NCBI RefSeq assembly: GCF_003576645.1
Contig: NC_044920.1
Location: 21,171,749-21,235,748 of the forward strand
Length of the DNA: 64,000 bases
Direction: 5' to 3'
From: Ipomoea triloba
Taxonomy: Eukaryota > Streptophyta > Magnoliopsida > Solanales > Convolvulaceae
The position numbers were made by a program, and so were the translations under genes. The notes beneath the pieces were generated by a model that worked only from the letters and a program-made list of their open reading frames with translations, was not told where the DNA came from and ran no database searches. This document shows positions 36,501 to 48,500 of the stretch, in pieces. Each line of letters opens with the position of its first letter. Within the stretch, counting starts at the first letter, position 1.

Positions 36501-39500
36501 TTGGTGTTCAAAATTTTCGAGTGAGACAGTTGCCCATCCATTAACCCAGGATGTCAAATTTTCTATATTATGCTTGTATCTTGCTGAAGAAGTGTTACTT
36601 TGGTTTTTTCTTCTGGTTGTTGGTTGCCTATGGAACTTTTGAAGAACCAGTTCTGCACCTTAGAAGTCTTTTCAGTTCATTATTTATTCTTCAAAGATCA
36701 GATCTTCTATGCATGCTCCTGCTGTAAACTGTGCAATATTGAGCATATAAAGCTATTAACTTTTCATGTGAGTTTACATAGGTGTGCTCGTGTAATCTGT
36801 ATTTGAAGTATACAGATTTGTTGTACTGTTTTAAATTTGTTATGAGGTCAGATATCTTGTTTTATCTTGCCAATTGCTATGGTTAGTTGGAGACCATGGC
36901 AATAATTCAGGGCTCTCAGGGGTGGTTGTTCTAGTAGTGATGGCAGTAGTAAATGAAATCTGACGATGGTGTTTTTTTTTTTTTTTTGCAAATAATGTAA
37001 GTGAAACTTGGAGGTGAATGTTATAGGAGTAACTGTAGAAGGTTGGGGTGCTTCCTTTAGTGAAGACGGTATTGTTTGAATCAGTCTTGGTTGAGACAGA
37101 GATGGTGCACCTGTGGACATGGCTCTAATGTTGTCTTTTTTTACATTCTTTGTTTTAGTTTCCTTTTTTGCTTTTCGGTTCTTAAATTTCCATATTGTCT
37201 TTTTTAAAAAAATTAATACTTATTTTAATGCCAATTTGATATGCCGAAAAGTCTCTTAATGTAGTGTTGTAACATCAAAGATGAAATGGTCTTCATGTTT
37301 TTAGTCTAAATTTGTAGGCAGAAGAGCACGAGATGGAGGAAAGATTGAAGGGGTTACAAGAAGATGTGGACAATGCTTGTTTAATACTTGAAAGGTTAAA
37401 AGCAGTTTTGTAATACAAGGCTATGAATTTGCAGTCTCACTCATGCCATATGAGAATTGTCAACCTGATGTAATGTATGCATATGGTCTTTGTAGATATC
37501 AATTAGTTTTAACATAATTCAATGGTTTGCAGATTGAGAGCTGAAGAGGATGCCCTATTAGTAAATATTGGAGAAACAAAGGATCAAATGAATGCTATTA
37601 TTGGTGAAGTATGGTCTTCTAACTGTTGTTGTCTATGGTCTTATAGAATTTTTTGATTAGTTAATAAAAATTTTATTCATAAGAAAAAACATATAAAGAT
37701 TGCACCGTGACGAACAAAGTCTACTTTCAAAAAGAAAAAGAAAAAAGACAGCACTTGTGTACAGTATGTGAACTTTTGATGAAAAAATGAACAAGTAAAC
37801 ACTTCATAAATTCAGCACGCCCAACCTTCAAAAATCAAATTATGAACACTATTTATAAATTGTGATGAACATTACTCAAATGTGATGAAAAGTAAGGTAG
37901 ATGGGTTCATGATGTAATTTGTGGCATGCAATAATGGAGTAGTTTCTCTTTCATTCTGTACATGTGTGTATTGTATGCCATTATATTGTGCAATATGAAT
38001 TTAATTTTATACTAATGTTCTTTGAATGACTAGAATAGAACTCTCATGATAATGCACATATCATTTGTACTTCCTACTTGAATAAATGAATTTATACTTT
38101 ACTTTTTAGATTCAGGAAAATGAAAAAGAGCTTGATCATATTCGTAGGCACATTCGTGAGCTTCAACTTAATAGAACCAGCAAGGTAAAATTTATTTTTC
38201 AGCAAATTNCTTTTTTTTTTTTTTTGTGGGGGGGGGGGGGGGGGGGGTGGTGTTCTGAGTGGATAGTGAGAGGCAACTAAATTAGGAAACTATTATAAGG
38301 AGTTCAACTTGTATACTGTGCCTTCTTTGTAGTTTCCACTGTTATAAAAACTATGATTGCAAGTTTATCTTTTGGGACCCAGTTGCTAAAAAATTTATGG
38401 CTCAAGTGCTTAAAAATAGAACATGTGGTCCTAATTTTAGGTTGTGTTGAAGGTTGCTTGATATATGTAGAACACGTAAACATACTATGTACTGTGTATC
38501 TATTGAACTCTGATGAATAGGAAACTGTACAAGATAGGTATATATACATGCTGGCAGAAGAGTAAACCAAGCGCTCAACCACTCATCTCAAATTCAAAAT
38601 GAGTTGTTGAGAGCTATTCTCTCAACCTCCCTCAACACTCTCTAACACTCTCCCTCATATATTGACCATGTCTAGCTTGTTACAAATGTGCTTGACCTTG
38701 CTCCTACCAAGCCCTTTTGTAAACACATCCACTAATTGATCACCCCACTGTGGACATGTCGAACACAAACTGTTAAACAATGAACTAACTAGAAAACTCA
38801 ACGTGTATTTGTATATATTCTGTGTGATATCCTTATCCTTAATTCCTTATCATATGTACATGAAGAGTAGAGCTATTTATACGAGACAAGCTATTTATAC
38901 AAGACAAGAACTAACCCTAGCCACAGATTCATAACACCAAAACCTAGGGCTAAGAGTAATTCTCTCAACTAACACCCTATTTCTCTTACACCCCCCCTCA
39001 AGTTGGAGCATAGATTTCAATCATGCCCAACTTGTTACATATGTATCACATGAACCATAAGACTCCACATCTAGAACCATAAGTCTTGAACCACTTGAAC
39101 CTTCGAACCACGCTGTGCCAAGTCAGTTCACAATGCACCTTGTCGCACCAACAAAGCTTCCACAAAGTTACAAACCAGGCCAAACACCACAACCACAGCG
39201 CACCTGCCTCTCACACCACAAACCGTTAGCGCTGCCTAACACCAATTCTTTCCTGTTTTCTTGTTGAGTGCACACAAACCATTCTTCTTCAACTGCCGAC
39301 CTTCCACAATAGCTGCATCATATGCTAGGTCCGCACCACTCCTGGCACTTGTGCTGCCCACCACTGCAACACCCCTGTTTACTCACATTGAACAAAGATC
39401 GACTCAACTCTCATACCCTGGCACTGTTCGAAATATTGACAGTAACCCCATATTAAATTAGCTTAAAACAAGCGATAAAAATACAAGAAACCAAACACAA

Positions 39501-42500
39501 GCCCTCAAGACTTATTGACATGATAAACCAAACAACTCAAAACAAAAATCTACTGCCTAATTATTTATCAGCTTCAACACTTCAACATCCAACACAAACC
39601 GATTCACCCTCGTTGCCTGCAACTCCGTCTCTAGAACAACGCCACCGAAGTTTGGTCTACCCTTGGCTGTCGCACACAGTTTATCATCAATCCAATCATC
39701 ATCAACTGCTAGCCACCACCAATTTCGCACCGTTGGCCACAACTCTGCTCGCCAGGTCCGCACCACCCCTAGCACCTGTGCTGCCCACCACTGCAACACC
39801 CCTGTTTATTCACATTGAACAAGGACTGACTCAACTCTCATATCCTGGCACTGTTCCAAATATGACACTAACCCCATATTAAATTAACTTAAAACAAGCG
39901 ATAAAAATACGATAAACCAAACACAAGCCCTCAAGACTTATTGACACAATAAACAAAACAACTCAAAACAAAAACCTATTGCCTAATTATTTATCAGCTT
40001 CAACACTTCAACATCCAACACAAACCGATTCACCCTCGCTGCTTGCAACTCTGTCTCTAGAACAATGCCACTGAAGTTTGGTCCACCCCTGGCCGTCGCA
40101 CACAGTCCATTAGCAATCCAATCATCATCAACTGCCAGCCACCACCAATTTCACTGGCCACAACTTTGCTCGCCGAAGGTGAAACAGAGAGACTAAGTTG
40201 ATGAAAACGCTCACTAGTGACACCACGAGGAAATGGGCTCATCAGGATGAGTCGGAGAGACGATTTTCCGTCGGAAAGGTCGTCGGAAAAAGCTTCGTGT
40301 GCTGGCGCGTGGTCACTGGAGCTCCGGTCAGCGGCGGCGCGTTGCAGCTCCGTTGGCTGTTCCGCTTCCTCCGGCGGCATCGCCTCCTTGCTCAGATCAA
40401 TGTCCACTGGGCTCTGATACCATTTTAAACAATGAACTAACTAGAAAATTCAACATGTATTTGTATATATTCTCTGTGATATCCTCATCATATGTACAGG
40501 AAGAGTAGAGCTATTTATACAAGACAAGAACTAACCTTATCTACAGATTCCTAACATCAAAACCTAGGGCTAAGAGTAATACTCTCAACTAACACCCTAT
40601 TTCTATAACACAAAATGACAATCTACCTCAATGTGCTTGGCCCGCTCATGGAAAACAGGATTGTTGGAGATGTGTATAGCAGCTTGGTTATCACACCATA
40701 GCCTTACAAGCACACTTACCCTTACACCAATTTCTTCTAGATATTGCGTATCCACGTTATCTCACAAGTCGCATAAGCCATAGCCCTGCACTCGGACTCT
40801 GCACTGGAGCGAGCCACAAGATTCTGCTTCTTACTCTTGCATGACACCAAATTGCCTCCTAAAAACACACAATATCCTGTTATAGACCTCCTATTGCTCC
40901 GCGACCCGACCAAGTAAGCATCCAGAAATGCTTCAACACCCATGTGCCCATTATCAGCATACAAGATTCCTTTCCCCGGAGCCCTCAAAATACCATACGA
41001 AAAAATACCTCAACACTAACCGGATCATCAAGGCGACACCACTGCTACAATTTATGCTCGGTGAAATAGTTGAAAAACTGCTCAAGCGCCGACGCGTGAA
41101 GGCGCGTGATGGATCCGATGACTCCGCAATTCTTCCTCCGACGTTGCCGTAACTTCCCGACCTTAGCCCAGTACCTCTCACTCCAGGTCGGGCTTTGATA
41201 CCATGTAGAACACGTAAACAGGCTGTGTTGTGTATCTATTGAACTCATGAATAGGAAATTGTACAAGATAGGTATATATACATGCTAGCAGAAGAGTAAA
41301 CCAAGCTCTCAATCACTCATTTCAAATTCAAAATGAGTAGTTGAGAGCTATTCTCTCAACTTCCCTCAACACTCTAACAATATATAAAACAAATAGTTGT
41401 GGATAGTTTACAAATTTAAATAGGATACAACAAATGGAATAATCTGCGTGTCAAGGAAACCTGTGGTTTTGTATTTCACTTCTTTTAATTAGTTGGTTTT
41501 TTTCCCCCTCTTCGCTCAGGTTACAGCTTTTGGAGGGAGTCGAGTGACTCATCTTTTGAAGGAGATTGAAAGAAATCATAGGAGGTTCAAGAGGTCCCCA
41601 ATTGGTCCAATTGGTTCCCATGTGGTATGTGTAATGGAAAATACAAATGTGCATTTTCAACTTTGCTGCCGATTAAAATAATTTTGTTTTTATTGTTTTC
41701 TTAGATGCCTAAGATTAAGAACTTCTACATAGTGATGCATTTTATCTTTGATTCTTTTTCCATAGCAAATTGTTTCATGGAAATATTCTTTTTAAGGTTT
41801 CAGCTGTTGCATGCTGTTTAGCAGCTATACTTGTATCCTCATTGGTTCATTAAAAACAATGGAAAATGTTTCAGTTTGTTGAAAAACTAGATTATTGATC
41901 TTATCTTCTTCAAATGTCAAGAGAGTACAACTATATATACACACACCAAGGCTAGGCCAACAGACAAGAATACAGAAGTTGAGACACAACACTTGTAAAA
42001 TGAGTCTTGAAACTAAATTGTTATAATGTGCATCATTCTCAACAGTCCCCATCAAGTTGGTGCGTATAAATAAAATGCTCCAATCCAAGCACAAGGAGAT
42101 TGTTTGATGTTTTTTTTCACTTGTAAAAAGCCAAACAGGTACCAATGTAACCAATACCAAAAACCTATGTGTAACCTTTTTTTACATGATGAGCTTTGTG
42201 ATTGTCCACTTGTCTTTCGAGGCCCACCTTCAGATTCAAAATTGTCAAAACTGACCACTTCATCACTTGAAGTGACCAGATTAATGTCTCATGGATCTGG
42301 TATGGCAAAGCGATGGTTTTTAGGAAATCACAGAAAAGTGAGTGGTTTTCTCTCCCTTGAGTGATGCACAAAGTGATGCTTTTCTTATAGAGGATGAATT
42401 GAAGAGTCAAAGACCCATCACCCATCAATCATCTTTTTCTTCTTCAATTTATCAGTTATATGTCATACCATTGCTTCCTCAATTATTCCTAATTGTTGAC

Positions 42501-45500
42501 CATCCCTTTTTTTCTCCTTTTGTTTTTTCCCCCCCATTTTTTCAGAGTGCTAAATGTCACTTGGCTGAGTTACACCAAGTCGCCAGTGCTATTAATTTTT
42601 GAAGAGGCATAGTTAATCTTTGCAGAGACAGGAGAGTTCTAAACTCCTAGAACTCTAATGAAAAAAAAAATAAAATTAAAAGCTTTTCAATTCTCAAGGG
42701 GCTTAAATAATTAATAGTTTTTTTAGTTAGTATATAATTAATTATATATAAAATCAATTCTAGAACTCTCCAAGGCTCCAACAATACATAAATTGTCTTG
42801 ATTCAAAATTCTATAATTCGTTAATATATAATTATATGTTGTTATTTAGTGGATAGCTTATCCTATTATTTATCAATTGATGTTTATAAATTATAATTAT
42901 GGAGTTAGGATTATGGATTATTAAGATAAAATCTTAATAACCAAATTAAGGATTATAGATGATTAGGAATGATTCTTACTAACAATATTAACATATTAAT
43001 TGATTTAATGATTCTCAAGTGACTTAACTTATGAATTTTGATTTTTTTTTTGTTTCTCCTGGGTTTTGCACTTCCACTTTAAAGCAAAGTAGTGCCTCGT
43101 TGCTCTAGTGCACTTTTGCTTTTAAATTTTGTTGAAATTATTCACCATCTGCAACCACTGTTTAGGTTATATCTAGAGTAAGACGGTAAGAATTTCAAGT
43201 AGACTTGGTTCCTATTTGTCTTGCTATAGGTGAAAAAGTTTCAAGTTGCTTGGACTGAGTTAAGAGGGGGCCCTGAATTATTATGGCATTTACTTTCAAG
43301 CGGGAGATGAATTCTTCATTGGTATACATATGGAAAAGGTGATGATGGTTGAGGTATTGATGGTGGTAGTGGTGTTGATGTTTTGATAGTTGAGGTATTG
43401 ATTGTCGAGGTGATGTGGTTACTTGCCTATGATTTATGGACTAAGACATGATGATGGAATGGCTTAGGAAAGGTAGGAACAGGAATTGCCTTATCATGGG
43501 AGACATAGGGTTCTGCCATGAAGTTGGATTTGATAGTGGGACTGGTAGAGTGGTAGGAAAGAATGGAGTGGACTAAAAAAAAGTTACATCAAATGAGGTG
43601 TAGAAATGCTTTTACTCAGGGTAGTTGCATCATGAACCTTTTTGAAGATGTGAATACCCTACAAACACATTTGAGGGATATGGATATATATTATACCAAT
43701 GGACAATACAAGTACACCCGAAAATTTGTAATGGTAATTCATAAGGTATCTTAGGCATTCAGTTTATGGACTAACAGAGTAACAGGAATGGTGTATATGA
43801 CATAGCGCCCAAAATTTGCTTAGGAATATTATAATGGATACCTATAGTGCGAGCTGTTTCAACTAGGTGTCAATTATTCTGTTTAGCTACTCCATTTTGT
43901 TGAGGACCTTAATAAGAAGATTCATGAAGAATCCCTTGCAAGGACAAGGAGTTAGTAAAGGATGATGAAAAATACTCTGTTTTATCACTGCGCAAGACCT
44001 TTATAGATACTCCAAATTGATTCTTGATTTCATTGTAGAACTTTTGGAGGATGTTCAACATTCCATCAAATAGACCCGAGTACATCAAGGAAATCATAGA
44101 CAAAGGCAGAAAAATATTGAAAATCCATGGCCGACACAAAACACTAGTATGGACTAAAGCGGAAGGAGTGCTAGCTCATTTATGTAAAATACCATTGTTA
44201 CATTATCCACTACATAAAAAATTAGATAAAATACATATTATGCAAAAAAGAAAATCATTAAATAAAAAAACTAGAATATGGAAGTTGTCTCTGCTGTTTT
44301 CCCTCCATGTTTCATTGCCAATGTACATGGGAAGATATGACCTAATACTCTAATGTCATTGCATTTATTGAGGAATGATGGTGTGCAGACCTAATTTTAA
44401 TCTGATCTTTTCCAACTTAGCATTAATCACCAATAAAGTTCTTGTATAAAGTTTGATAACTTCTGAATTTAATTTGAAGCTTCTTTGGAGTCCAGATGTT
44501 GAAATATGCTCCTAAGTTTGATGGGCCTTCAATTTAGAATTCCTGGAGATTATTTGATTAAAAGGAAGTACTGTAGAATTAGTTTAGTGAATTGTGTATG
44601 ACAGTTGGTAGTCTATGAATAGATCTTTTCTGGTAATCTGATTTCTAATTAAGTATATTGATGCACTGTTTATTAATGGTTACTTTGTTTTCTTCAATTT
44701 GTGCTTTATAGACCTTGGATGGTGGGGAGAAGTGGGGAGCTGCAGTAGAAAATGCAATTGGAAGGCTGCTAAATGCTTTTATTGTTACAGACCATAAAGA
44801 CTCTCTTGTTCTAAGGGCATGTGCTAAGGATGCCAACTATAGCTCCCTTCAGATTATCATATATGACTTTTCACGACCTAGGTTGAGATCTGGTGTACTG
44901 TTTACAATGGGACCATCTATATTATTAACATTTTGGGTTTAAATTCTGTTTGTGCTATTCCTCAAATGTTGACTTTACTTATTGTAGGTTAGATATTCCA
45001 AGCGCCATGCTCCCTCAAACTGGTTATCCAACTACAATATCCGTTTTACGCTCTGAAAAAGATACAGTACATAATGTCCTAATTGATATGGTAAAGTTGC
45101 AATAATTTATCCAAGTGATGTTTGCTTTGAAGATGCTGCATTCTGGTGTGTTAGCTATTGCATGTTTATCTATGCTTTCATCCATTCTGAGAGTAATCAT
45201 ATACAACAGTAGATTTGTCCATGCCCCACAAGGTAGAACCCTTCCTCCATTGGTGAATCCAATTCATTAGCAATGGGGTCAGCTGACCCCACTGAAATAA
45301 AAAAAATGTCGTATATCAGTATATGTAAGTATACAATCTTATATTTATTTTATATGTATTATGCTGAGTATGAATTTGATTGAATATATCAAATGATCCA
45401 CTTAAAAAATGTAAAAATTCTATAAGTGGAGTCAAAGATTTATACTAATCTTGGGCTGGATAAAAGATATTTCAATATCATCAGAATATGAGAGTGATGA

Positions 45501-48500
45501 CTTAGTTTTAATAGAGAAAATAACATTTCTTTCAATTTTCACAATTTCTTCAATATTTATTTCTTATTAATAATATTATACAGATTACATGTGTGTATTT
45601 GAGTCCACTGAATTAAAATCTTAAAGTTGCCACCATCACCAGCTTACCCCCTGGCCAAAAAAGCCCTGCCGGCCTAACCTTTACATCTGATCAAAATCAT
45701 TATAATCTTAATGAAAACTTGTTTCACATTCATGTTCTCTCCAATTAATGCCTATAATTATGGACTAATATATTATCAGAATCATGAAATATGTTGTATT
45801 TCACTAGGGTAATGCTGAGAGACAAGTTCTTGTTGATAACTATGAAGTTGGAAAAAGGGTTGCTTTTCAGCAAGCAATTCCAAATTTGAAAGAGGTTTAC
45901 ACTTCTGATGGATATAAAATGTAAGTTGACTTATAATAGTAGTTTGTGTGATTTATCTATCAAAAATAAATTTGTGATATGAGTTCATGCAAATTATGGC
46001 TTAAATGGATTGAACTCGTGCATTCAATAAGAGTATAATCGGTTAAATTTTATTTCAATTAAGAATGCATTTAGGTAACTATTACTTTATATGTTTGTAG
46101 GTTTTCCCGAGGTTCAGTGCAAACTACTCTTCCACCAATGAAGAATGCTAGAACTGGACGTCTTTGTGGTTCATTTGTCAATCAGATAGAGAGTCTTGAA
46201 AGAGATGCATTAAATGTAAAAGAGCGCAATGACGAATCCAAGGTATTGAAGAGGAGATATGATGAAGATCTTAGAATTCTCGATGAGAAGTTGCAAAATA
46301 CTAAAGTAAGTTGTGTGCTTACTAATTAGTATATGAATTTATTGTGCTTACTTTCCTATTTTAATCACTTAATACACTTGCTTTACTTAACTATTTACAT
46401 ATATACACAAACATATTACATATATTATTGCGAAAATATTTTAATTTTCAGCTTAGACAGTTCATTGAAGATTGAATTTCATCTTATGATAATAGTTCTT
46501 CCCTAAACCATTTGAATGTGAGCAGAAATTATATGTGTATATGTGTAGAAACATTATAGGACAGGTGGATGCTTGGTGAGTATTTAGGTGGATTTATTTC
46601 TCATTGACTGTTACTTGGCTGGAATATTTCTGAATTTTATTGGTACCTGTTACTTGTGAGAACCATATCATCAAGGATTTTTCCTAATAAACAAAATAAT
46701 GACCAGTTTGATTTCTAAGTTGATCAGTTTTAGTTATAAATGAAAGACATACTGTTGATATAACTATTCATTCCTTTGCTTCGTATAGAGGATGCGAATT
46801 GGTGCTGATCGAGACTTGCAGTCTAAGGAATACTGCTTAAAAGATTTTAAGAAGTCACGGTTTGCAGAAACTTGCACCCCAATTACATCCAATGATGAAC
46901 TTCTTCAGGAAGAATCGGTCTTTCCTTCAAATCATTCTCATACTATAAATCCAGCATGTTCTGTTTTGTTATTATTATAGGCAAAAAGGATTCTAATTTA
47001 GTGTTATTTTCTTTTGAAACTAACGTCCAGAAAATCATTAATGAGATTCAAGAAGAGGAAAAACTTCTGGAGGAAATTCAGTCTAGATTGAATAAAGCAG
47101 AAGTTAAAAGAAATGAGTTAAAGATGTCACTTGAAAAATTGTGTGGTATGCCACTTTTTTTTTTTTTTTTGGTTTCTTTTTAATCTGCCTATATCACAAT
47201 ATATACTGTACATACCCATACATACAAATGCAGAGTCTGCAAATGTGGACAAGGTTGCCTTGGGAAATGCAGAAAAGGAGCTGACGCTGATAGAACAAGA
47301 TCTACAAGTTGCCAAATTGGTCTAGCTTATTTTACATGCTTTTCATTTTTGCTTTCCTTGTTAAAGTTTTTTTTTTCCTGATTTTATTATTTGGAAATCA
47401 CAAGTTGATTACAATTCAAATTGTTTATTCAGAAGAAGAATCATTATGAAGATCTCATGAATAGCAAAGTCTTAACTGAACTCAAGGATGTGGAGAAAGA
47501 ATATCAAGAGCTTGAACATAGCCGTAAGGTATGTTTCTGATCTCATGTTGTGGTCATAATAGTGGAACTTTAGTCAGAGAAATACAAGGACAGCGATTTT
47601 CTTTTTTCTTTTCCCTTTTTCTGTAGAGCGGGTGGGGGGTGGGGAGTTAGACTTGACTGATTCGCGTTTCCAGATCTTCCATTGTTCACTATAATTCGAT
47701 ATGGTTATGATACAAACCATGCAGAAAAGGAAAGTAATCAAATAATCATTCAAATGGCAGAATTCAAGGAATAATACACTCAGGGATTAACTGTAATTCC
47801 TTGCTTATTTATGGAGCATGTAATTAGGGATTAACTGATTATGTAATCAGTAATTGATGCTCCTTCCTTGTTTTACATATGGTAATAGATTATAAATAGG
47901 GACCCATCTATTAGAAGAGAGGGCATCCAGTGTAATTAGAACAATTAAGCTCTAAGTTGCAGAGGGCGGGAATTTATTCTTGCTGGAGGGATATTCTTAG
48001 AAGTCCCTGGGTTTCTTTCCTTTGTGTTTCTTGGTTCGAAACTATCCTGTCTCTTTACTCTTATCAGGTTATGTCTAGAATCCCTGTAATCCAGAACCTT
48101 TGTTTAATCTTGTTGGTTCTGAGAAAGTCCTAAGATGGTCAGAAGTGACCTGCTTGGGTCCTGGAAGTCTAAAAATGCAAAATTAGACGTATTGCAAGGA
48201 AATTATTCTACCCATCTAATCTAAGGGTGATAGATGGGACCTTGAGTCCCAGATAGTTCTTTAAAAGTGAGGTAACCCTGAAAAGTGAATTGCATTACGT
48301 GCCCTCTTCAACTGGCTGGCTAAATTTCAGGAAAGCTACAGAAAAGCTTCAATCATATGTTCTGAGAGTGAGATTGACAGTCTAGGAGGCTGCAATGGAA
48401 GTACACCAGAGCAACTTAGTGCCCAACTTACAAGGCTAAGTAATAGACTCCAACAAGAGAGTCGGAGGTCAGGATTTTAATATTTGTTATTTTATTTTTT

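Larger units (their letters stand above)
38466..41379 (-). mobile_element. Outer Copia element with short LTRs, target duplication ATATA
   Basis: The LTRs 38466-38647 and 41204-41379 start TGTAGAACACG and end CTCTAACA. They are highly similar and are flanked by ATATA on both sides (38461-38465, 41380-41384). The primer-binding site TGGTATCAAAGCC is the complement of 41191-41203, so the element reads on the minus strand. The only surviving coding part is the RNase H domain (40988-40737): [38 protein letters not shown]. Gag, integrase and most of reverse transcriptase are deleted. A second retroelement is inserted at 38771-40610. Confidence 0.92.
38185..41519. other. SMC6 intron 11, expanded by nested retroelements
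   Basis: Without the element at 38466-41379 and one copy of its 5-bp duplication this intron would be about 416 bp. An unresolved base (n) lies at 38209, followed by long T and G runs (38211-38247) that are likely sequencing trouble spots. Confidence 0.8.
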
